NCBI RefSeq assembly: GCF_000003605.2
Contig: NW_003142305.1
Span: forward strand, 362,688-375,926
Direction: 5' to 3'
DNA length: 13,239 nucleotides
From: Saccoglossus kowalevskii
Taxonomy: Eukaryota > Hemichordata > Enteropneusta > Harrimaniidae
Each line of letters begins with the position of its first letter. The first letter of the stretch is position 1. The notes under the pieces were generated by a model. It was given only the letters and a program-made list of their open reading frames with translations. It made no database searches and had not been told where the DNA came from. Shown piece after piece: positions 1 through 11,500 of the stretch. The translations under genes and the position numbers were made by a program.

Positions 1-119
1 GTTAACGATTTCTATGACACTTGAAGACTTTGTGTTATCAATTATAAACTGTTACCTCGCTTTATAAAAGAAACAGATAGAGTGGAGTTTGATAACTATG
101 ATTTACCTTTTCCCCCTGC

Positions 120-250
120 GAACTTTATTTATGGGACGTCCCTTATTTCCGGAGCTTTCCGAAGACGTTCGGGTCGGACTCGAGTTGTTATGTTAGTGTG
201 TGGCGCCATATTTGTTTTTGGTGAGTTGCGTTATATTTCCGTGTTGTTCT
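120..250. promoter_or_regulatory. CpG-dense promoter-like patch with a plus-strand splice donor
   Basis: About eleven CpGs in 130 bp, far above the surrounding DNA. It contains GACGTC (CRE-like, near 136), TTTCCGGAG (ETS-like) and ATGGCGCC on the minus strand (YY1-like, near 203-212). TTTTTG|GTGAGT near 221 is a strong plus-strand splice donor and could end a first exon. No coding sequence can be tied to it. Confidence 0.3.
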
Positions 251-370
251 CGGTATTAATGACTTATTAATTGGGTTCCCCGATCTAAATTTCTATCCCG
301 GTTTGTTGCACGTTCTTTTTTTAATATGAAATAATCAAATATGGGACATATGTATAATAACAGAACCCGC

Positions 371-458
371 ACCCTCCCCGTGGCTTCGCTCGTGAAAGTA
401 CGGCAGCAGGATACACCGCATCACTAGTGAAAATAACTTCAGAAATCACGGGGAGGGT
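371..458. repeat. 12-bp perfect inverted repeat, possible short MITE or hairpin
   Basis: ACCCTCCCCGTG at 371-382 is the exact reverse complement of CACGGGGAGGGT at 447-458, with 64 nt between. The interior includes a perfect 10-bp palindrome, TCACTAGTGA, at 421-430. The whole is more GC-rich than its surroundings. No clear target-site duplication is visible. Confidence 0.45.
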
Positions 459-1576
459 ATCATAATACTTCATTATCACTGAAAACATTTTTCCCCTGAA
501 ATAAATTCCAGTGAATATGCCATTTCCCTCATACTCTATTGAGACACAGCGCAGTGAAAATTGGATTCACATGTAATGCTTGAAAACATGTCAGCAAAAA
601 TAAATTAAGTGAAATTCTACGTGACTTCATAATAGTTGGAAATGAACACATTACACCCGACCCTACCACTCCATATACAATGTAAACTACACCCCAAAAC
701 ATCCTTTCACCCACAGTTACTACCGTGTTTCACCAGAGTATTCTATTTGACGTCAGGAGAAATTGAAATAAACAAATTAATTATAATTTCAGCCTCTAGT
801 TGACCACTGATTAAATAAACTACCTCGTCTTTATATCAACTTGCAGTTATTCGTTGCCTACATCAGTGACTTCAAAATATATGTTTCAATCCCAGGAATT
901 TCACTCACTGTTAATTGCATGGGAGTGCCAGTCTTTAATGAATTTCTATTGTCATGTCAATTTCTTGCGATTACTCGGAACATTAAGCTGTAACCACATA
1001 CCGCCTAGGTGCTGTAATTAAATCCTGGTGTAAGCACCATATGAACTATGAACAATGCATGAGAAGCCAGCTGTGGGGTATATTCAATCCTATAGATTTC
1101 TCATTGTTTGGTAACTATTTGCTGCAAATGCAACAAAAATCGATATAAAAAATATTACCCACACAGTATTCTACAGGTTACTTGTCTTAATAAGATATTG
1201 GTCTGAAGTTTGTTTGCAGTTGAATATTTTTGTGAAAGGAATTTGCACATTAGGGACACCGTACTTTCCCCATGTGTTCTCGCTATACGTATTGCGTATT
1301 GAAACAGCTATTTTTCCGCAATTTATGTTGGTTACGCAGTTTGTATTTTGGAAGGAGCTACCAATTCTGATTGGATTAGACTGTTTTGCGTACGTTTCGT
1401 TTTTCACTGTGCTTTCGCTCGGTGTGCATAGGTTAGACCAAGGTATATCAATTTTCCACCCAAGATTTCACTTTCCCAAAACTTATTCAAGTATGGTAAA
1501 TTATACCAACACTTTGAAGCGATATACCATGGCTTAATAGAACATTTTAAACGCTAGGTTCAAAATACAAAGCAAA

Positions 1577-1606
1577 ACTTACGGCATCAAGAACACGACT
1601 TCCGGT
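1577..1606 (-). promoter_or_regulatory. ETS/GABPA-like site followed by a splice donor
   Basis: On the minus strand a perfect ACCGGAAGT (1606-1598) is followed by 15 nt and a consensus donor GCC|GTAAGT (donor at 1582-1577). A CpG-containing GGGGGCGC lies just upstream. This is the layout of a TATA-less promoter with a very short first exon. No downstream exon was recognised in 1-1570. Confidence 0.3.
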
Positions 1607-2054
1607 AAAAAAGCGCCCCCAGTGTCAGCTGCGGTTAATATTGTGTGCCGTTATTTCACTTCTGGCGATGCGTTCGTCCAAAACTTTTATTGTTTCCTTA
1701 GTTGACGATCACCATTTCTGACATCATGTTTCAAGCTTTACTCTAATTGGCTTGAGATAAATACAAACGCAATACTAGTAGAACTTCTGATTTACTGCGT
1801 ACAGATTACAGGAGACTCAACTTAGTCATGCTGGATCGTAAGAACCGCCATAAAGCAACAACATACTAATTAGCCATAATATATTCAGGTCATAGTTCAC
1901 TTAGCTCAAATAAAGAGTATAGTCTTGTTACAACATGTATTTTTGGGAACACTTCACATAATGTGTTATGTGCAAAAACATCCCTGAAATGTTAAAAAAC
2001 AAACAAACACTTTTCGTAATTATGCAGATTATAAACACTTTACCACAAAATTGT

Positions 2055-2060
2055 TTTATT
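2055..2060 (-). terminator. candidate poly(A) signal AATAAA
   Basis: First AATAAA hexamer on the minus strand after the stop codon of the DRAM-like gene, about 250 nt downstream. It lies in a very AT-rich 3' region, which raises the chance of a random match. It is the best candidate for the 3' end of this transcript. Confidence 0.45.
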
Positions 2061-2311
2061 TTTAAAATAAGTATTGTAAAATAACTCATTTGCGATTTTA
2101 AGAAAAAAACACTTAATGTGTTAAATTATAAAACACTTAAAGTAATTTTAAAGTGGGAACAAATATGTGTCATATTCTAAAAATTATACTTAGATTTACA
2201 GTTTACAGCAGGCTTATTACCAACAAGTTTCTTTTTAGGGAGGATAAAATTAATTCAAACATTTGTAATATATTTATAATAGTTTAAGTAAATTGTCATG
2301 ATCGTCAAACA

Positions 2312-2542
2312 TCACACTACACCGTTGGGCAATGCTATTCCGACTTTATTCTTCTTTCTAGGCATTATTATGATTGGTGAGCTCACACGCTTCGGAGTAA
2401 CTGTTTGTTCATTTGAAAGAAGTCCAACGTCAGTTTTTACCCAGTATCGTCTTAGATCCACAGCTAATGTTGCACACCAGCATAGCAAGAATATTGCCAA
2501 GACCCACTCTGATATGGCGGTAGTAAGATACGCTGCTGTTAA
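2312..2542 (-). CDS. DRAM-like: DRAM-like terminal coding exon 7
   Basis: Follows a good acceptor (tcacatctttcag) in phase 0. It encodes residues 202-277 and a TGA at 2314-2312. LTAAYLTTAISEWVLAIFL matches the family's last conserved block, in which S-x-x-SEW leads into membrane segment 6. The remaining roughly 48 residues are a basic cytosolic tail with RRYW, DVGLL (residues 239-243, a DXXLL-type endosome/lysosome sorting motif) and PRKKNK. The tail is not recognisably similar to vertebrate DRAM tails. Confidence 0.88.
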   Translation of the reverse strand, partial: LTAAYLTTAISEWVLAIFLLCWCATLAVDLRRYWVKTDVGLLSNEQTVTPKRVSSPIIIMPRKKNKVGIALPNGVV

Positions 2543-5500
2543 CTGAAAGATGTGACACCCAGGGAGTTAAAACATACATGAATTATTCGTTTAAATTTAG
2601 ATGTTACGAATACAATACGTTGGTGAGTTGAATACAAAGAACTGTCCAAGTTATCAATATATAATCATGTATGGCACAAGATGAAATAAACTACCAACCA
2701 AAACTTTAATTGTTGGTGTTAACTCGTGTAATTTATGAAGTAAAAAAAAGATTTCTATAGTCTGACAATATGTTAAAATTTCTAACTTCGTGATTAATAT
2801 TGCCATTAGTTTTTATTTGAAAATAGGGAACGATCGCAGGAAAGGTTATGTAACGAAAAATTCATGCAAATATAATAGACCATTTTCCGTTCACTGCGAG
2901 AATCACGCGTTATGCGTGAAATCGAACGTAAAAACAGGACAAACAAAGGTCATAGCGTCGTAGTCGCGTCAAACATCGCGTGGAATTCGACAAACGCGAA
3001 AGTATTTCGGGGACATTTCCATGCTTAATAATGTGCTGTCCACATTTGATGATAGGCAATGTACATTAAGTTAGGGTATTCGGAAGCAATATTCCTCTGT
3101 CGAAGATCGGCCGGTCAATGTAAGCTGCGAAATAAAGAAATTCTAGTTCAAAATCAAATCGTTCGATTTTTGCGGCAGACGTTCGACGCGCGTCTTTCAT
3201 GCATCTCGCGAGATCTCGCAATTGTACGGAAAATCACCTATTGGGGTGGGATGATGTTTTTATTGCTAAAGTAATACTAGTAAATAGATTTGTTATTTGT
3301 ATGACCTGAACTTTTATACGAACATTCCCATGAATAATATAAGCTTATTCTATATCAATGTGGTGCCATCAAGATTAGTACTTTAAATTTACATTATATA
3401 CAACAACGAATTATTTCACTAACCTCTTCCGTAGGTTCTTCAGTTCTTTCACTCGATGCCGTCGGTGCAGTTGTTGTATCCTCTGATATATTCTGCATTA
3501 TTAAACCTAAAAAGACTGATTAAAAACACTCAGGAAATTAAATCTGTAAGTTAACTTATGTCTAAATCTTTTAGAGTTTTTAAGTAGCTCGTAACCTATT
3601 ATTCAATTGAGTTCTTGTCACACTTGTCGCTGAAAACCATGTGGGGGCACGGTAAAGAAAAGAATTGACAACTAAAACCCATTCAGGTGATGCAGCTGGT
3701 ATGTATAATGGTGGCAGACATTTTAAGATCATGATTAAAGGAGTGAAATGTTTTTTTGTAAACCAACATAAAACCACCACCCAGATTTGATGTGAAAAGG
3801 AGACAATAAACAAAATACGTCGTGAAACATGACATAACATGAATGTGTAATGTATGTATATCATTTATATATGCATTTGGTGTGAATACAGTCAGACAGT
3901 TAGTGGAATAATATAGGATAAGTAGTATCAATCGGTTAGATAAAGACACAAGAGCGTCTATAAAATTGACAAATTGAGTTACAGCTTTGTATCTAGATGT
4001 CTCGAATGCTCATGGGTAAGCATTATTTTGGTCACATGCATTGTTGTAAGGTGCTATATATGCTACTACTAGTTTTTTATCGATCATTCCGTGCTTTAGA
4101 CCCAATACACAATAGAATTTTCGTGCGTACCTGTAGTTTCTGCCCAAATCACACGTTGTCATATTGAATAGCAAGCGACAATGCAATTACATGATTTTTT
4201 CATTTGGAATGGTGTCAACAATGCTTGGATAATCAATGACTGACTTGATGGTTAAACTCAATATGATGAAGTCTGCGGATGTGATGAACCAGTTGAGGAA
4301 AATTGTTATGAAATGCTACAAGACAAATAATTTATCCTGACAATGAACTACTGCAAAACATATAATAGCTACTGACAATGAAATGCTACAATACACAAGA
4401 TTGATCTTTAGAATGAAATAATAAAGCCTATAGGATTGTTACAGAAAATATAATGATACTAAATACAGGGATAGCGCTGATAATGGAATGATAAAGTCTA
4501 CATGATCGTGACTGACAAATGTGCTAAAACATATAGAAATGCAAGATTGTTTAATTAACTTACAAATTACAAACTGCATGACTGCAGAAAATAAAACCTA
4601 CCTACTACATGAATGTAGTAGAGTGATTGTGGTGGCAAGTAATATAATTCGGTTCTACAGTAAATATACGCTAACTACAACAGAGGTACGTCTGTTATGC
4701 AATCTCTGACAGAAATCGCCAAATATTCAGTACATTTATTCAGTAAGTTATTGCTCGTTTCTCTGACGTTTATTCAAATTATAGGTATAGTGTCAATTAA
4801 AAAAAACATCAAACATTCAAAGGATACATGTGATGAGTGCTATAGTAATAATAACGGTCAATACAAATCTCAGTATAACTATCCATAAACCATTATACTT
4901 TGGGTATAACATGTATGTCATGATGGACTGCATCCAGCAGTATATTGTCCCAATGCCAAACGCCAGTGTAGCTCCAATGTAGTGGAACAAAGGCATGTTA
5001 GTGGACTAATGAAAAAAAAAGATATAAGTGTAAGTATAGCCACTATTCCTAATATTTGCAATTGCAAAATCGTTGTACCGTCTTTGTAAATCTGTCTTTC
5101 AAATACAAACCGTATATACAACATGTGAGGCACATATGGAAAGCCCATATTACATTTCACATGTATAGTCTTATTGCTGAATTCGACGAATAATTATTAT
5201 GAACTCTAATAATGATTCAAGGTTATTTTGAGTAATTAGTCAAAAGTATAACAATTAAATCGCCTAGATTGAAATGTTCTTGAATATGAAAACATGATAG
5301 TTCATAATGCGATTTTTCCATTTTGAAAAGTGGCTGAACATGTTAGCATTTGGCTAAGAAAAAACAATGCTGCAATAAAGACCATGGCTAAAACTAAAAA
5401 GGTCGGCTATCATTAAAGACAATCATAAGATTCGATTTCACATAAAACAAATGTATAGTTTCAACATGCAAAAATGTTGGATAAGAAAATGATTATGTGT

Positions 5501-8500
5501 ACATTTTGAAACCAACAGTGAATAGTAAACTGTACTGTGGAAGCTTACCTGAAAGTTTCCCACCATACTGACCCCAACTGCAGTCAATACACCAAGAACA
5601 AATGATATTAAATTCATACGAGAAAAAATGACATTAATGTTTATGTTCCTCAAACCTTTATACCTAATAAAGACGGCGACAATAGCTGAAATAAAAGAAA
5701 GTTATTATAGACAATATGTTGTGAAAAACAACGAATGTAAGCTATTTAAGGCTTCATGTAAATAGGATATTATATGACAGCGTCGATATGCTCTAACAAC
5801 GACACGAAATGCTTCATGTCAGTGGCGGCGGCACGGGGGGGGGGGTCACGCCCTCCAAAAAATGCCTATCCAAAATCAAGCTGTGTAAAAAAAAAAATGT
5901 CCTTCAAAATGAAGGAAAGAGCGTTTCAGATGGTCTAGATTTCAAATTTGTTAAGGGGAAGCCCCTTGGACGCCCTACTAAGGTCGCGCGGGGTTGGTGA
6001 GCAGATTTCGCCCCATGCAAAATTTCGTGCCGCCTGCCTCTGAATGTACCCCAAATGGCTATATATTTTGTATACTGACAATCGGTTCATCAACTTCGAA
6101 TCCATAATAACACCCATATGTAAATGGTAATCGACCTAACATGGTTAAATTATGATACAAAAATATTAATATACCAAAGTTGTTCGATTCAAACCTTTAT
6201 TCGTGTATAAAATATATGACACACCTTCTCGCACATTTGATGACACATCAATACACATAAAACCATTCGATTAAGATGGATTAGTTTTATACTTTTCTCA
6301 ATTTGTTGCCGTTTATGGTTCTGTCTGAATATCATTCAATCATACAATCAATCATACATTTATTGAAATATATAATAAATTAATACATAATTACCAATAG
6401 CTGCTGCTAAATTTAAAAACTGTGAGAAGATACAGCTTTCCGGAGGATATGCCCCAGTGTCACTTAAATGTAAATGAAAAAAAAATTCAATTAATGTAGA
6501 GTTGCAAAACCAGTAACATATATGCCTACAAAATCTTGTTAACTATGACATATAGTTCAGTATTACGAATATTGTGTTCAATTTAATATGTGCCTACCTG
6601 ACGTATGGTACAAATGCGATAATATGATCCAAACTGACTGCAATGATGTAACTAGAAGCAGAAATAAAATAGGGTGCATTGGGTAAGTGGTTGATATGCT
6701 AACACGTTCATCGTTGTTTCTTGATCTAACAATAACAATATAAACCAGTTAACATCTGAAATAAATAATGGGTTTATTAAAAATAGAGATATCCAGTGCA
6801 ACCAGGAAAAAGTTGGAACATTGGTTGATGTGAATATTTAAATAGCCACATAAAGACGTCTAAATCTTACCGAAATATAGTTTTAGAAACAATTGCATGT
6901 GCGACATTTGTGTTGATAAACAGTGATTTTCCCACAATCCAATGCGCTCTTCAAATGAAAATCACAAGTATGTGGTTTGACCTGGGCGCGATTTGCACTG
7001 ATTACCGCCGGCGGCTCCTTCGATACCTTCCAATGAATGCATGAATTTGCTTAATTAAAGCTTGGGAACGTCTCATTTCGTACTCGTTGATCTGCGCAAC
7101 AGTCAAAATTGCCATCTTTGTTTATATGAGACCCATATATTTCGCACATGCGCAGCGCGACGACTACCGCGCTTTAAGTGACCATACACAAGGCTAATAT
7201 CACATAAAATGTGATGTTGAAATAGGTCATGTGATGGGGACCATAGAAAATGAATCCTGTATCTATCTATATTGGCCCACAGTAAGTTGCCATCTTGTAC
7301 CGTGATTTAAATGGACAATCAATATTAAACTCATACGAGAAAATTTGACATTTTTGTTAATGTTCCTCAAACCTTTATATCTAATATAGACGGCGACAAT
7401 AGCTGAAATAAAAGTAAATTATTATAGACAATATGTTGTAAACGAATGTAAGCTTCATGTAACATTCATAGGACATTATATGACAGCATCGATATGCCCT
7501 AACAACGACACAAAATGCCGTCTTTATTCAGCTGTGCGCTTCATACAATCTCCGTGGCGGCGACACGGAGTGGGGAGGGCAGTCGCACCCTCGAAAAAAT
7601 ACTCCTCTAAAACTAAGCTGAAACCCTTTGTGTCAGCAAAATGTTTCCTTCAAAATGAAGGAAATAGCGTTTCAGGGAGTCTAGATTTCAAATTTCTTAA
7701 GGGCCCTCCTCCTATTTCAATAGATTGCGCCCTCTGGAAACCTAGTCACAGCCCATAAGGGCCATCTTTTTCACTTCCATGTGATTCAATGTACACTGTC
7801 GGTATATAGCGTATATGCTATGCATTCAATGTTCACATCTCATCAATTGCCGTTAAAAGTAATACTATTGGTTAAATGTTTTATTAAAAATACAAAACCG
7901 GAGGAAAAAGATTGATAGTTACAGTGTTGTAATATTAATTACTTGTCTTTTATAAGTACTAGTACTTTATTCAACTACATTTTTGGCGTCATACCTCGTA
8001 AGCGGACCACATTGGAGGATAATATGGTTACCGTCCAGCATGTGTCTTCCCTATCATTGATAAATCGGTTTCAGTTATGCAGCATATATGTATGAATCCC
8101 CTTAACAAAGTAAATATAGCAAACAATAGTCTATTTACCTGGTTGCTACGTTACTGGGCCCGCACATCTGCATCAGTAGTAATAGTTTGCGAGTCCGTTT
8201 ACTGCTGTTTTTTCAAGCTAATTATATGGTGGCGCTATATATATGTTAAGTACAAACAGACACGAGCAAAGAATAGTGATCAAATGTCAAATATATTAAA
8301 TGTTTGAAGAAATTTGCAAAAATATTCAAAAAAATCCAATAACTCAAGTCGCCTAATTAAATTGTATGTAGGTAAGCAGGTTTGGAACTCTTTGTAGTAG
8401 ATGTGTGCAATTGACAGGGTTTCGCCTATATTGTCAACATCGTTCCTTCCCTGTTGCTCTGTCATTTCCATTAACCTCCAAGTCACTTTCTTTACAATCA

Positions 8501-11500
8501 CTAATATAATAGTATCATTATATCTGGTCCCTGAGATTCATTCTCATTTGATTCGATGTTTGATGTGACCCTTGAAACTTTGTTTAACATCTACCACTGG
8601 TTTACTCAACATATCGAACTGCACAGGCAAGCCTTTCCTGGGCTTACCAGAGCATCTGTTAAAAAAACTAATTTTGACAGCAGCTGTGAAAAACATTCAT
8701 ATAGAACATAAGATCAATGTGAGCCATGTTTCCTGGCTGAACTCGTTTTTGCTAAATTGAATAATTAAGGATCCAGGTGTCATCCATGAAGGACAATTGC
8801 ATGTTATTGAGGCATTTAACCTTGTTAGCATAAAAATGAAAAACTTGCTAAAGAGATGCGAGCAAGGACTAAGATGGCATGTGCAATTTCGGTGGCACTG
8901 TAGTACGCGTGCGAGCTAGCTCCTTGAGAAGTGCCCTAAGATAGTCATCCGCTGTTATGTTCCAGCCCATACTGATGGACAGCATGCTGTAGATTGCAGA
9001 CATGATGTTCGTAAATTTGAATGATACTTTTTTGTCCATATTTCCTGCATAGTAGAACCTAGAAAGGTAGACAAGATGTGTTTGATGTTGTTTATTACAG
9101 CCAGTTAGGTGGTGTGATGAGAGGATTGAAGCATAGTGGTGGAAAAGTATGAGCATGTCGCTCTGAGCATGAGAACGTCAAGTAAGCACAAGAGAACTGG
9201 TGATGGTTGTAGAACCATAACTGCCTCAGCTCAAAGATTTTTATGTAATACAGGGGAATGTGAAGGGAAATGTATTATTGTGTTACCTCTGTGTAATTTA
9301 CAATATATCTGCATTAACCTTTACTGTGAAAGACAATATGGGAGTTGACTCAAATGACTGGTAGAAGCAAGGCTGGTCAAATTTTGCGAAAAAGTAGTTA
9401 GAATTTCTAGATACGCAATCAACACATTGTGGGATATCAAAATATGGATGATAAACAGCAAGTGATATTTCCAGAGATGTAGTTGGAATTGAAGCAAAGG
9501 AGTGGCCTATTAATCCTTGAAACATACTCACACATATCCGTACATATCCTGTCTTATTGTGTGTGGACAAAGCTGTCATGCACACAATCGGAAAAATATG
9601 TTATTACTGTAAATAATTATGAACAATAAAAACTGAAATTTTGAAAAACTATGAACAATTAATAAGTAAAATATGTCATTTGCTGTGCAGTTTCCAGAAA
9701 ATTATTACAAGTCCCAGAAGTGAATACGAGTCATCAAAACGTACAGTTTGGTGACAGTTGGGAATGATACCAAGATTTAACAATTCCATGAGAACATCGC
9801 AATGTTCTTTTAACACATGAAACGGATGTGCATTGGTCAAATTTTGTATAGTTTCAATAGGCATACAAGCACCTGTATATATTTTGACAACAAACCCCTC
9901 ATTACATTGTGCAAATACAAACAAGACATTAAACCTTTTTGATAGTAACAAGTAAGTGTTGTATAAACCCGAATGAAAAGTCCGGAGTCACGGCGAATAC
10001 TTCTAGCGAGTCACCCCTCTAAAAACGTCATTACTGTGCCAATGACATTGAACTTTGCTCTTCCATAAAGCAGCAGTTTCCATCTTCAAATAATCAAAAT
10101 AACCTTGATACCCTGGCGAAGCATGTCTATTGTTTCACAACTACTGTCCCAAGGAATTTTCGTCTTCTCAATTTCTCAAGATAAACGTCCTAAGGTTGTT
10201 GAGTTTACTAGAAGGACATGTCTTTTGGCAGCATTTCTTGTATTAATTTCCATTGCACAAAAAAGTAGCAAATACTGTTACTGAAGCACAGAATTTGCAT
10301 GATTTTTCTCTCCGGCCATTCACGCAAACTGCAAACAAAGTCTTTTACCTCATTCAAATGTTGCTTGCATTAATATAGATGGTTCTTCATTAAAACTAAC
10401 CAATGGGACGTTCTTGTATGGATCTGCATGAATGGAAGATCTATTTTTCTTGCATTGCTGTTTTACCATGATGAAAGCTGGTAAAGTCATAGCAATCAGA
10501 ATCATCGAAGTATGATGATAACTACCAACACCAATGAAAATCCCTTCTCATGATTGACATTATGGGCATAACGGCAAGCAAGAAATGGTGTGTTGAGACT
10601 TATTTCTGGCAGCCAATCTAGCTCTACATTGTCTATACATCAGAATCCCAATCAATGCAGAGATAACAATGAGAGAACCATTCACGATCACAACCACAAG
10701 AATGACATTTCTTTTGACAATTGTAGCAATATAAACGTAGCAATGTCACACTGAAAAGATACAAAGCACACAAAAAGCTTTCCTAGGTGTTTCTCGGGCT
10801 GGGGTGTTGGACTTCATGCCATGGGCTTCTCTGCCATATTCTTTTGAAAAAAATCAGGATACAAACAAATTACAGTAAATGAGTGAGATAATTAATAAAA
10901 TCCTTAGTTAGTCACCAAACAGGCGTAACACGGTAAAAAAAGGCTACGTCAATACAAACTATTATAAATTATAATTTGTCCCACCTCATTGGGTGCGTAT
11001 GAATGATAAACCTGGTTTACATAATTATACGAGAAAAAATGTCATGGATGCTTAGAATACAACTGATAAAATAAAATAGTAGTAGATAGTGAATTACCTG
11101 CCTAAAACTACATATTTCTACTGACCAGTGTCAGCATCCTTTATTTCATGTTTTGTCATATTACCTCAAACCCTGCAAATGGAAGTGTGCATGGAATCAT
11201 GGGAAGAAACGGTGTGTATTGTGATAACTGTCATAAAGGTGATTGACAGGTCATACTTATTTTCAACTCTGGAAGGACAGTGGGTTCTATCAGGTGTGCT
11301 TGTAATTTACATAACAAAGGATGTTTACAACTTTGTAAAGAAAATTGGAATCTACCAGGTGTGCTGTTATTTAAATAACAAAGGATGTTTATGATCTACT
11401 GAGTTGCTTACGTGACACAGCTGCTAGCAAGATTACATTTTGATTGGCTCATGTGGAAACCCAGGTGGTGTCACTGCCTATAAATTGGACAGACTAAAGA

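Larger units (their letters stand above)
1..2054. other. non-coding flank downstream of the DRAM-like gene
   Basis: No recognised protein or RNA gene. The open frames here (for example 1214-1537 plus and 529-714 minus) have no recognisable domain, and the 1214-1537 frame is open on both strands, as expected by chance in AT-rich DNA. The stretch holds a CpG-dense promoter-like spot near 120-250, an inverted repeat at 371-458, an ETS-like site with a minus-strand donor at 1577-1606, and an AT-rich zone at 1930-2290 with repeated AAACACTTAA words. Confidence 0.5.
3507..4827 (-). other. intron 5 of the DRAM-like gene
   Basis: 1321-nt intron between a weak donor (ACAT|GTATCC) and a good acceptor (cagtctttttag). 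It contains the 35-bp repeat array at 4308-4517 and a hairpin at 4602-4621. The rest shows no recognised gene. Confidence 0.72.

Noticed and set aside
1214-1537. 107-residue plus-strand frame, longest in the window
   Set aside because: No recognisable domain, no splice or promoter context, and the opposite strand is also open over much of it.
2298-2546. 82-residue plus-strand open frame
   Set aside because: It is antisense to terminal exon 7 of the DRAM-like gene and has no domain of its own.
3580-3864. Minus-strand open frame in intron 5 containing SPEWVLVV, resembling the conserved EW block before DRAM membrane segment 6
   Set aside because: No good acceptor, the following stretch (YRAPTWFS) is a poor membrane helix, and a far better exon with SEWVLAIFLL, correct phase and splice sites lies at 2542-2312.
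4918-5160. 80-residue minus-strand frame over exon 5
   Set aside because: It reads exon 5 in the wrong frame and crosses its splice acceptor; the phase-0 reading gives the DRAM sequence.
7480-7758. Plus-strand open frames at 7480-7758 and 5809-6000 with similar proteins
   Set aside because: Their similarity comes from the shared duplication and MITE-like DNA; frames shift between copies and contain homopolymer runs, so they are not genes.
11128-11394. 88-residue plus-strand frame
   Set aside because: Its second half is built from the 65-bp tandem repeats, and no domain or start context supports it.
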